From: Anaerolineales bacterium
GTDB taxonomy: Bacteria; Chloroflexota; Anaerolineae; Anaerolineales; DRMV01
Direction of reading: 5' to 3'
Assembly (NCBI GenBank): GCA_027026295.1
Contig: JALVOR010000019.1
Span: forward strand, 1-7,650
Length of the DNA stretch: 7,650 nt
The notes under the pieces: generated by a model
The model's input: only the letters and a program-made list of their open reading frames with translations
Databases searched by the model: none
What the model was told of the DNA's origin: nothing
Shown here: positions 1 through 5,425 of the stretch, in pieces
How the letters are laid out: every line of letters begins with the position of its first letter
How positions within the stretch are numbered: the stretch's first letter is position 1
Program-made: the position numbers and the translations under genes

Positions 1-1
1 G

Positions 2-655
2 CTATGACGCTGGCCAGCCGTCTTCGCCGATAAGGGGCACGAAAGCCACGGCATCTTTCGTTTCCCGCCGGAAGCCGCCGTCGGGCTGACGAGTCCAGCG
101 TTCCAGGTGTTGGAAGCCGCGGTCGCCCACGGGGAGCACCAGTTTGCCGCCCGGAGCGAGTTGTTCCAGCAAAGCAGGCGGCGCTTTGGGCGCGGCGGCA
201 GCCACCAGGATGCCATCGTAAGGCGCAAATTCAGGTAGCCCCTGGCTGCCGTCGCCGACGTGCACGTGCACATGGTCGAGATCGAGCAGGCGCAGCACGT
301 GGCGGGCGTGTTCGGCGAGTTCGGGAATACGCTCAATGGTGTGGACTTCGTCGGCGAGGTGTGCCAGCACGGCGGCCTGGTAGCCCGAGCCGGTGCCGAT
401 TTCCAGCACGCGGGCGCGGGGCGGCAGGTCGAGCAGTTCGGTCATGTAGGCCACAATGAAGGGCTGCGAGATGGTTTGCCCGTAGCCGATGGGAAGGGGG
501 TAATCGCTCCAGGATTCGTCGCGATAGGGTTCGGGAACAAACAAATGACGCGGCGTTTTTCGTATAGCCAATAAAACTCGAGGGTTACGGACACCGCGGG
601 CAACAATTTGCTCTGTCACCATGTGCTCGGCCTGTTCTTCCCATTTAGCGGTCAT
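2..655 (-). CDS. pcm: Protein-L-isoaspartate O-methyltransferase
   Basis: Cytosolic repair enzyme of 217 residues that uses S-adenosylmethionine to methylate the free carboxyl of L-isoaspartyl residues in aged proteins, starting their return to normal aspartate. The family signature GYGQTISQP is at residues 57-65. The SAM-binding loop VLEIGTGSGYQ is at 83-93, followed by an acidic residue in the next strand (HTIER, about 105-109), GDGSQG at 134-139 and PYDGILV at 145-151. The length matches the usual family size of about 210 residues, and the gene is complete, with its TAG stop at the window edge. The ATG start lies 3 bases after the stop of the HD-domain gene and has AGGA 7 to 10 bases upstream, so it is the last visible gene of the leftward M50-HD-pcm operon and is probably translationally coupled. 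Its terminator would lie outside the window. The family call is secure; the cellular need for it here is inferred. Confidence 0.96.
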   Translation of the reverse strand: MTAKWEEQAEHMVTEQIVARGVRNPRVLLAIRKTPRHLFVPEPYRDESWSDYPLPIGYGQTISQPFIVAYMTELLDLPPRARVLEIGTGSGYQAAVLAHLADEVHTIERIPELAEHARHVLRLLDLDHVHVHVGDGSQGLPEFAPYDGILVAAAAPKAPPALLEQLAPGGKLVLPVGDRGFQHLERWTRQPDGGFRRETKDAVAFVPLIGEDGWPAS

Positions 656-658
656 GGC

Positions 659-1159
659 TCATTCCTGGGCGTCAGCCCACTGCAGCAGAGCGAGGTCAGG
701 GTCGTTGGCGGCGCGGTCGGTTTCCTGGTGGGCGCGGATGAGCGCAACAGTGCGGGGAGAAGCGCCCGCGGTTTCTGCGAGGCGGGCGCCCCATTTGGGG
801 TGCTGGGCGGCAATCGCGAAGGGACGTCGCCAGCCGCGAGGCTTCCCTTGCCCCCATTTTGCCGCTTGCCGGGGGCAGCACGCGTGCCCCAAAACCGCGG
901 CTACCCGTTCCCACAGGTGAGGTCGCTGCAAGGCTTTCCCGACATCGTGGAGCAGGGCGGCGGTCAGCACCTCGGCATCGGTGCAGCCGGTTTCCTGCAG
1001 GCGGCGGAAGACCCGCAGCGCGTGGGCCTGTTCGTTGGGTGGCATCTGGTTGAAAAGCGCCCACAGGTTGGGGGAAAGCACAGCCCGGGCTGCTGCGAGG
1101 GCTTCCGGGTCGCGGCGGGCGCGGAGGGCTTCCCAAAACTGGCGAATGCGGTAAATCAC
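659..1159 (-). CDS. HD-domain protein, putative metal-dependent phosphohydrolase
   Basis: Small cytosolic HD-superfamily protein of 166 residues from the chosen start. Members are usually metal-dependent phosphohydrolases acting on nucleotides or phosphate esters; the substrate here cannot be told. Candidate metal ligands in order are H46 (EQAHALRV), the HD pair H71-D72 (LLHDVGKA), H120, H144 and possibly D163 (LLQWADAQ). I chose the GTG at 1159 because it overlaps the TGA stop of the M50 gene as GTGA, a normal coupling arrangement, and the protein then begins MIYRIRQFW. The in-frame ATG at 1207 would add 16 residues, would overlap the protease by 52 bases and has no clear ribosome site. The stop lies 3 bases before pcm. 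The position between a membrane protease and a protein-repair methyltransferase suggests a co-transcribed housekeeping unit, but that is inference. HD fold: good confidence; function: unknown. Confidence 0.85.
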   Translation of the reverse strand: MIYRIRQFWEALRARRDPEALAAARAVLSPNLWALFNQMPPNEQAHALRVFRRLQETGCTDAEVLTAALLHDVGKALQRPHLWERVAAVLGHACCPRQAAKWGQGKPRGWRRPFAIAAQHPKWGARLAETAGASPRTVALIRAHQETDRAANDPDLALLQWADAQE

Positions 1160-1788
1160 CCTAACAGCAAGTTGCCGATCAATTTGGTGGGGAGCACGAC
1201 CAGCCATTGCAAAATGTCCACGTGCAGATAAGGCAGCAGAAAAAACAGCGCGAGGAAGACCAGCAGGCTGTATTCCTGCAGCGGGGCGAGATAGGTTTGC
1301 CAGAAACGAGGGAATAGCCCGGCGACGACCTTGTCGCCATCAAGGGGCGGGACCGGGATGAGGTTGAAGAAAAAGAGCAGGATGTCGAAGAAGGTGACGG
1401 CGACCAGAAATTGCAGCACGATGCGCCCTAATGCCGCGTGGGTGAGGAGGGGTGTGAGGAGGCGGTGAGCAGCGGCGGCAGCAACGGCTAACAGCAGGTT
1501 GCTCAGGGGGCCTGCGAAGGCGACCCAAAAGTAGGCTTTGTGGCTGCGCAGGGTATAGGGGGAAACCGGCACAGGTTTTGCCCAGCCGAAGCCGGTAAAC
1601 AGAAAGAACAGCGTGCCCCATATATCGAGGTGCGCCAGCGGGTTGAGGGTGAGCCGCCCGGCACGGGCAGGAGTGTTGTCGCCGAAGCGGGTTGCCGTCC
1701 AGGCATGGGCGAATTCGTGGATGGGGAAGGCGACCATGAGCACGGCCAGCCGAAAGAGGGTTTCGAGCACGTTGGGGAGGACAAGCAC
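1156..1788 (-). CDS. M50-family site-2-type zinc metalloprotease (membrane)
   Basis: Integral membrane protein of 210 residues, a short site-2-type protease that would cut peptide bonds within or near the membrane. The zinc-binding HExxH motif is HEFAH at residues 24-28, inside the first hydrophobic segment. The third ligand motif is NLIPVPPLDG at 142-151, with D150 as probable ligand. GWAKPVPV at 69-76 and GPLSNLLLAV at 93-102 are also typical of the family. About four to five hydrophobic segments are visible, and there is no PDZ or CBS domain, so it belongs to the compact bacterial type rather than the RseP type. The start is a GTG at 1788 with AGGGA about 8 bases upstream. It is the first gene of the leftward operon with the HD gene and pcm and is served by an extended -10 promoter near 1840. 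Its substrate cannot be predicted. Confidence 0.93.
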   Translation of the reverse strand: MLVLPNVLETLFRLAVLMVAFPIHEFAHAWTATRFGDNTPARAGRLTLNPLAHLDIWGTLFFLFTGFGWAKPVPVSPYTLRSHKAYFWVAFAGPLSNLLLAVAAAAAHRLLTPLLTHAALGRIVLQFLVAVTFFDILLFFFNLIPVPPLDGDKVVAGLFPRFWQTYLAPLQEYSLLVFLALFFLLPYLHVDILQWLVVLPTKLIGNLLLG

Positions 1789-1838
1789 GGCTTTTCCCTT
1801 GCAAACGAAAAGGATGATGATGCCTTGTGGCCGCGCGG

Positions 1839-1847
1839 ATTATAACA
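1839..1847 (-). promoter_or_regulatory. Extended -10 promoter for the M50-HD-pcm operon
   Basis: On the minus strand a perfect TATAAT (1844 to 1839) is preceded by TG one base upstream, giving TGTTATAAT, an extended -10 element. The hexamer at the correct -35 distance (GCCAAC) is a poor match, as is often tolerated with an extended -10. Transcription would start near 1832, giving a leader of about 44 bases before the GTG start. The assignment rests on motif match only. Confidence 0.6.
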
Positions 1848-1876
1848 TGGGGGCAGAGCGAGTTGGCGCGAAAATG

Positions 1877-1905
1877 TTGACACAGGTAGGGCTTTTGCAT
1901 ATAAT
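1877..1905 (+). promoter_or_regulatory. Consensus housekeeping-sigma promoter of tRNA-Asn
   Basis: A perfect TTGACA at 1877-1882 and a perfect TATAAT at 1900-1905 are separated by exactly 17 bases. The tRNA begins 12 bases after the -10 box, so transcription probably starts around 1912 and leaves only a very short 5' leader for RNase P to remove. A full consensus promoter fits a strongly expressed stable RNA gene. It is divergent from the M50 operon promoter, with the two -10 boxes about 55 bases apart. Confidence 0.85.
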
Positions 1906-1916
1906 CTGCCCTGCGT

Positions 1917-1989
1917 TCCTCGGTAGCTCAATCGGCAGAGCGGGCGGCTGTTAACCGCTAGGTTGCAGGTTCGAGTCCTGCCCGAGGAG
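1917..1989 (+). tRNA. tRNA-Asn (anticodon GTT)
   Basis: A full cloverleaf folds by eye. The acceptor arm TCCTCGG (1917-1923) pairs with CCGAGGA (1982-1988), with discriminator G at 1989. The D arm is GCTC/GAGC (1926-1929 with 1938-1941). The anticodon stem GGCGG/CCGCT (1943-1947 with 1955-1959, one G-T pair) closes the loop CTGTTAA with anticodon GTT at 1950-1952. The T arm is GCAGG/CCTGC around TTCGAGT (1965-1981). The 3' CCA is not encoded (the genome reads CCT after the discriminator), so it must be added after transcription. The gene has its own consensus promoter and a terminator about 40 bases downstream, so it is a single-gene unit. Confidence 0.97.
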
Positions 1990-2030
1990 CCTGGAATCTA
2001 CAAAGCGGGCTTTGGCTCGCGTGCAAGGCG

Positions 2031-2070
2031 ACGCCCACGATGCAAGCGTGGGCGTTTGTGGTTTGTGTTT
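2031..2070 (+). terminator. Intrinsic terminator after tRNA-Asn
   Basis: A perfect 9-bp stem, ACGCCCACG (2031-2039) with CGTGGGCGT (2047-2055), encloses a 7-base loop and is followed by a T-rich but interrupted tract (TTTGTGGTTTGTGTTT). It sits 41 bases after the tRNA with no gene between, so it most likely ends the tRNA transcript. Confidence 0.75.
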
Positions 2071-2130
2071 GGCTTGAAGTGCCGCAGAAAGCACAGGAAT
2101 AAGAGCCTATCCGAAAATTCTTTGCAGATG

Positions 2131-2231
2131 TGTCGCTGCGAGGCGGGCTGAGCAATGCCGAAGCCCACCGAAGCAGTCTCCTGACCGATAGAAAGGGGGA
2201 TTGCTTCGCTCCTTCGGGACTCGCAATGACA
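2131..2231. repeat. MITE-like inverted-repeat element, about 100 bp
   Basis: The ends are near-perfect inverted repeats: TGTCGCTGCGAG at 2131-2142 and CTCGCAATGACA at 2220-2231 match at 10 of 12 positions when one is complemented. A second, inner pair, GAAGCAGTCTCCT (2170-2182) and GGGGGATTGCTTC (2195-2207), can also pair with a few mismatches, so either strand can fold into a long hairpin. There is no coding capacity. Sequences of the form TGTCATTGCGAG with GAAGCAATC are, as I recall, common dispersed intergenic repeats in several bacterial groups including Chloroflexota; copy number in this genome cannot be seen here. The homologous unit may begin a little before 2131. Its role is unknown. 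Confidence 0.65.
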
Positions 2232-2281
2232 CCAGCATTTGCCTGCACCCAAACAAGGATTGTTCCCTGTGAATTTTTATG

Positions 2282-2294
2282 ATTATGGTATAAT
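2282..2294 (+). promoter_or_regulatory. Extended -10 promoter of the feo operon with overlapping dyad
   Basis: TATAAT at 2289-2294 is preceded by TG at 2286-2287, giving TGGTATAAT, an extended -10 box within an AT-rich patch. No good -35 hexamer is present at 16 to 18 bases. Transcription would start near 2300. The -10 box is part of a small dyad, ATTAT-GGT-ATAAT (2282-2294), which could be a repressor site. It does not fit the Fur 7-1-7 consensus well, so operator function is only a suggestion. Confidence 0.6.
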
Positions 2295-2299
2295 TTATT

Positions 2300-2332
2300 C
2301 GCTTGGCTGACAAGCGACCCAGCATGTGCTGG
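2300..2332 (+). promoter_or_regulatory. Two dyads in the feo leader
   Basis: CGCTTG-GCTGA-CAAGCG (2300-2316) is a perfect 6-bp stem with a 5-base loop that would begin at about the first transcribed base. CCAGCA-TG-TGCTGG (2319-2332) is a second perfect 6-bp dyad directly after it. They lie between the promoter and the ribosome site of the first feoA. They could be a 5' stabilising hairpin plus a protein operator; no known riboswitch pattern was recognised. Confidence 0.4.
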
Positions 2333-2347
2333 ATATCCATCACGGTC

Positions 2348-2352
2348 GGAGG
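2348..2352 (+). promoter_or_regulatory. Ribosome binding site that sets the first feoA start
   Basis: GGAGG ends 9 bases before the ATG at 2362. The upstream in-frame ATG at 2326 has no comparable site and lies inside a dyad, so 2362 is preferred as the start of the first feoA. Confidence 0.7.
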
Positions 2353-2361
2353 CATCGCTGC

Positions 2362-2631
2362 ATGTCGGTTACCAAACGTGTACCCTTGAGCAAATTGGCT
2401 CCAGGGGAAAAGGGTGTTATTGTTGCTATTCGCAGCCGCGGCCCCTTGCGCCGGCGGTTGCTTGATATGGGGCTGGTTCGGGGGGAAACCGTTTTCGTGG
2501 AGCGCGTGGCGCCGCTGGGGGACCCGATAGAGTACGCCGTCAAAGGTTCGCATCTTTCTTTGCGACGCAAGGATGCCGCTGATATTATCGTTGAAATCGC
2601 TGAAACTGAGGGCGTTTATGCTGCGGGGTGA
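2362..2631 (+). CDS. feoA: FeoA-family protein, first copy
   Basis: Small cytosolic SH3-like protein of 89 residues that in the Feo system associates with FeoB and is thought to modulate ferrous iron transport. The FeoA fold is visible as PLSKLAPGEKGVI near the N-terminus (8-20), the core LLDMGLVRGETVFVERVAP at 33-51 and the closing strands with HLSLRRKDAADIIVE at 64-78. The length is typical (about 75 to 90 residues). The start at 2362 is chosen for its GGAGG site; a start at 2326 would add 12 residues of unlikely sequence (LDIHHGRRHRC). It is the first gene of the feo operon, driven by the extended -10 promoter near 2290, and it ends 4 bases before the preferred start of the second feoA. 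FeoA identity is firm from sequence and context; its exact activity is inferred from the family. Confidence 0.92.
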   Translation: MSVTKRVPLSKLAPGEKGVIVAIRSRGPLRRRLLDMGLVRGETVFVERVAPLGDPIEYAVKGSHLSLRRKDAADIIVEIAETEGVYAAG

Positions 2632-2635
2632 CGCG

Positions 2636-2896
2636 ATGACTACTTTGCCCTTGCCCATGCTGCCTCCGCAACAGCCTGCCCGCATTATCGAAATTCGCGC
2701 CGGACACCGTTTGAAAGAACGGCTTGCCGGGCTGGGATTGGTTCCTGGTGGCACGGTGGAGGTTTTGCGTGACAATGGCGGCCCGTTGTTGTTGGCCATT
2801 GGCGATACGCGCCTTGCGCTGGGGCGTGGTATGGCACACAAAGTTCTGGTTAGCCCCATCACCGAAATCGAAAACAAAGGAGCCTTTGCTTCATGA
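2636..2896 (+). CDS. feoA: FeoA-family protein, second copy
   Basis: Second small SH3-like FeoA protein, 86 residues. The diagnostic core [23 protein letters not shown] lies at residues 24-46, followed by [17 protein letters not shown] (56-72). Compared with the first copy it is clearly diverged ([14 protein letters not shown] against LLDMGLVRGETVFV) and has a proline-rich N-terminus ([11 protein letters not shown]). The ATG at 2636 has GGGGTGA close upstream. An in-frame ATG at 2618, with GAGGG 5 bases before it, would add six residues and overlap the first feoA, so it is a real alternative. Its TGA stop overlaps the feoB ATG as ATGA, pointing to translational coupling with the transporter. 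Two non-identical copies may act as separate subunits on FeoB, which is inference. Confidence 0.9.
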   Translation: MTTLPLPMLPPQQPARIIEIRAGHRLKERLAGLGLVPGGTVEVLRDNGGPLLLAIGDTRLALGRGMAHKVLVSPITEIENKGAFAS

Positions 2897-5091
2897 CCGT
2901 ACGTCGTCTAAAAGTTGCTCTGGCGGGCAATCCCAATGCTGGCAAAAGCACGGTTTTCAATGCGCTCACGGGAGCGCATCAGCACGTCGGCAACTGGCCG
3001 GGCAAGACCGTTGAGAAAAAAGAAGGTTATTTTCAGCATCGCGACCTGCTGGTGGAAATCGTTGACTTGCCCGGCACTTACAGCCTTTCTGCCTATTCGC
3101 CAGAAGAGCGTATTGCCCAGGAATTCGTCACTGCTGAACATCCCGATCTGGTGGTGAATGTGGTGGATGCCTCCAACCTGGAACGCAACCTTTACCTCAC
3201 CGCGCAGTTGATAGAAATCGGTGCGCCGCTCATCATTGTGCTCAACATGGCCGATATTGCCGAGCAACTGGGCTACAAAATCGATGTCGAGCGCTTTTCG
3301 CAGTTGTTGGGCGTGCCGGTGTTGCAGACTGCCGCCAGCAAAGGCACGGGGATGGCGGCGTTGAAAGACCTTATTTACCGGGCTGCCGAGAACCCTGCTG
3401 CCTTCACACCGCCCCCCGCGGCGTTGCAATACGAACACGAAATGGAACGCGCCGTGCGGCAACTTACCGCGGCGCTGGAAGCCCTTCCAGACCTGGGGGG
3501 ATACCGTTCGCGCTGGCTGGCAATCAAACTCATCGAAAACGACGCCCAGGCTGTGGAAGTCCTCCGCAACCTGCCCGGCGGCGAAGGTGTGCTGGCGCTG
3601 CTCCCCAAAATTTTGGAGAAACTGCAGCGCGTTTACGGCGATGAGGTGGATATTGCCCTTGCTGATGCCCGCTACGGCTTTGTGCGCGGTCTCACTCGCC
3701 AGACCCTGACGCTGCCCCACTGCCCGCCCCGCACGGTTTCCGACCGCATTGACCAGATTGTGACCCATCGCTGGCTGGGTATCCCGCTTTTCTTGTTCCT
3801 CATGTATTTGGTGTTCAACCTGGTGCAGAATGTTTCCGCACCTTATATGGACTGGATTGACGGTGTCATCTCCGGCCCGGTTTCCGCCTGGACTTTGGCG
3901 GCGCTTCATGCGCTCCACGCTTCACCGTGGCTGGTTTCCTTGGTGATGGACGGCGCAATTGCCGGTGTGGGCAGCGTGATGGTGTTCATTCCCAGCCTGA
4001 TGGTGATGTTCTTTACCCTTGCCTTCATGGAAGACAGCGGCTATCTCGCCCGCGCCGCCTTTGTGATGGACAAGGCGATGGGCTTCCTTGGCCTCAACGG
4101 GCGGGCGTTCATCCCGATGATTTTGGGTTTCGGTTGCAATGTGCCCGCGGTGTATGCCACCCGCACCATCGAAAACCGCGCTGCTCGCATTCTTACCGGC
4201 TTGCTGATTCCCTTCATGTCGTGTTCTGCTCGCCTGCCGGTGTATGTTGTTTTTGGCATGGCGTTGTTCGGGAAGGATGCCGGGCTGGTGGTGTGGGCGC
4301 TGTACCTCGTGGGCATCGTGACGGCAGCCCTTGCCGGCTGGGCGCTTTCCCGGTGGGTATTGCCTGAAGTGCGGCACAGCGTCTTCGTGCTGGAATTGCC
4401 CCGCTATCGCCTGCCCACCTTGCAGGGGTTGTGGTTGCATACTTGGGAGCACACATGGGAATTCATCCGCAAGGCGGGCACGGTGATTTTGGGCATTGCC
4501 GTGTTGCTGTGGTTCTTGCTCAACCTGCCTTGGGGCGTGCAAAACCCGCGGGAAAGTTACTTTGGTCAAATCAGCGCGACGATTGCGCCGGTGTTTACGC
4601 CTGCCGGTTTTGGCACGTGGCAGGCTGCAGGTTCGCTCATTTCGGGTTTCGTCGCCAAAGAAGTGGTGATTTCTACCATGTCGCAGATTTACATTGGCGA
4701 GGAGGAGGCTGCTGCACCGCCCCCCTTGGAGTTGCACCCCCTTGACGACCTCAAAAACATCGCCGTCGATTTTGGCGCGGCGACGCTGGACGCTGGCAAG
4801 TCTTTTCTGGAGGCCCTCACGCCGGGCGTTCGCCTTTTCTCTGCTGAGGAAGACGATGCCAGTAATCAGACGGCCCTCAGCCGGGCGTTGAGTCAGGTGT
4901 TTACGCCTTTGAGCGCGTTAGCCTTCCTCATTTACGTGCTGCTCTACACGCCCTGCATGGCAACGGTGGCGGCGCAGGCGCAGGAATACGGCTGGCGGTG
5001 GGCGGTGTTCTCGGTGTTGCTGGGGTTGACGCCGGCGTGGGCGCTTGCGGTTGCCGTGTTCCAGATTGGGCGATTGCTGGGGGTGGGTTGA
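2893..5091 (+). CDS. feoB: Ferrous iron transporter FeoB
   Basis: Inner-membrane Fe(II) uptake protein of 732 residues with an N-terminal GTPase. G-domain motifs are G1 GNPNAGKS (12-19), the G2 region [12 protein letters not shown] (34-45, T39), G3 DLPG (58-61), G4 NMAD (118-121) and a G5-like SKG (149-151). A helical guanine-dissociation-inhibitor-like spacer covers about 170-270. The membrane part runs from about 293 to the end, with two related gate halves: FGCNVPAV (413-420, C415) with ATRTIENR, and GFVAKEVV (585-592). A conserved YTPCMATV follows at 685-692 (C688). A hydrophilic, acidic loop at about 602-660 separates the last transmembrane segments. The length is close to the usual 700 to 780, and no key motif is missing. 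It overlaps the upstream feoA by 4 bases and the downstream feoC-like gene by 1 base, so all four genes form one transcript. Assignment is secure. Confidence 0.98.
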   Translation: MTVRRLKVALAGNPNAGKSTVFNALTGAHQHVGNWPGKTVEKKEGYFQHRDLLVEIVDLPGTYSLSAYSPEERIAQEFVTAEHPDLVVNVVDASNLERNLYLTAQLIEIGAPLIIVLNMADIAEQLGYKIDVERFSQLLGVPVLQTAASKGTGMAALKDLIYRAAENPAAFTPPPAALQYEHEMERAVRQLTAALEALPDLGGYRSRWLAIKLIENDAQAVEVLRNLPGGEGVLALLPKILEKLQRVYGDEVDIALADARYGFVRGLTRQTLTLPHCPPRTVSDRIDQIVTHRWLGIPLFLFLMYLVFNLVQNVSAPYMDWIDGVISGPVSAWTLAALHALHASPWLVSLVMDGAIAGVGSVMVFIPSLMVMFFTLAFMEDSGYLARAAFVMDKAMGFLGLNGRAFIPMILGFGCNVPAVYATRTIENRAARILTGLLIPFMSCSARLPVYVVFGMALFGKDAGLVVWALYLVGIVTAALAGWALSRWVLPEVRHSVFVLELPRYRLPTLQGLWLHTWEHTWEFIRKAGTVILGIAVLLWFLLNLPWGVQNPRESYFGQISATIAPVFTPAGFGTWQAAGSLISGFVAKEVVISTMSQIYIGEEEAAAPPPLELHPLDDLKNIAVDFGAATLDAGKSFLEALTPGVRLFSAEEDDASNQTALSRALSQVFTPLSALAFLIYVLLYTPCMATVAAQAQEYGWRWAVFSVLLGLTPAWALAVAVFQIGRLLGVG

Positions 5092-5360
5092 TGCTGCGCC
5101 AGTTGTACCGCCTTTTGCGGGAAAGTGAAGCCCGGGGCGAAACCCTTTCGCTGGCGGCGCTGGCTGAGGCGTTGCACACCACGCCGGAAACCGTGCGGCA
5201 ACTGCTGGAGATTTTGGCGTGGGAAGGCAGAGTGCAGCGGATAGACAGCGCAGGCTGTGGCATCGAGGGGCAGGGTTGCAGCGCCTGCCCGCTCAACAAG
5301 GTGTGCACCCGGGGGGTAACGCACGAGCAGCACGGCTATATTCTCGACAAACGGGCATAA
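5091..5360 (+). CDS. feoC: FeoC-like winged-helix protein with four cysteines
   Basis: Small cytosolic protein of 89 residues. The first 50 residues look like a winged helix-turn-helix (LAALAEALHTTPETVRQLLEIL at about 21-42, then WEGRVQRID as the wing). A cysteine cluster follows: C56, C63, C66 and C72, spaced C-x6-C-x2-C-x5-C. FeoC of enterobacteria has the same layout, with a small winged helix and four cysteines that bind an iron-sulfur cluster; it is proposed to sense iron or oxygen and to protect or regulate FeoB. The ATG at 5091 shares its A with the last base of the feoB TGA stop (TGATG), strong evidence for coupled translation. A terminator follows 9 bases after the stop. The FeoC call rests on position, size, fold and cysteines; cluster binding is not shown. 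It could alternatively be a DNA-binding regulator of the operon. Confidence 0.83.
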   Translation: MLRQLYRLLRESEARGETLSLAALAEALHTTPETVRQLLEILAWEGRVQRIDSAGCGIEGQGCSACPLNKVCTRGVTHEQHGYILDKRA

Positions 5361-5408
5361 CTCAAAAAGAAAAAGGGAGCGTTTTATCACGCTCCCTTTT
5401 TGAGGCTT
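5361..5408. terminator. Bidirectional intrinsic terminator between feo and the lipoprotein gene
   Basis: A perfect 12-bp stem, AAAAAGGGAGCG (5370-5381) with CGCTCCCTTTTT (5390-5401), encloses an 8-base loop. The plus-strand arm ends in a T run. On the minus strand the stem also ends in T runs, because of the A-rich sequence before it. It lies between convergent genes and so can end both the feo transcript and the lipoprotein transcript. Confidence 0.88.
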
Positions 5409-5425
5409 GGTGCGAGCGGCTGGTT

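Noticed and set aside
2282..2296. Fur box at the feo promoter
   Set aside because: The sequence has a dyad and a TGATTAT half, but the second half does not match the Fur 7-1-7 consensus, so I do not call a Fur site.
2296..2361. Metal-sensing riboswitch in the feo leader
   Set aside because: The leader is only about 60 bases and its two short stems do not match the patterns I know for manganese or nickel-cobalt riboswitches.
2107..2877. Minus-strand open frame of 256 codons opposite both feoA genes and the feo promoter
   Set aside because: It covers two clear FeoA genes, the promoter and the repeat element, and its translation shows no family features.
2908..3918. Minus-strand open frame of 336 codons within feoB
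   Set aside because: It is the mirror of the FeoB GTPase domain, where all G motifs are intact on the plus strand.
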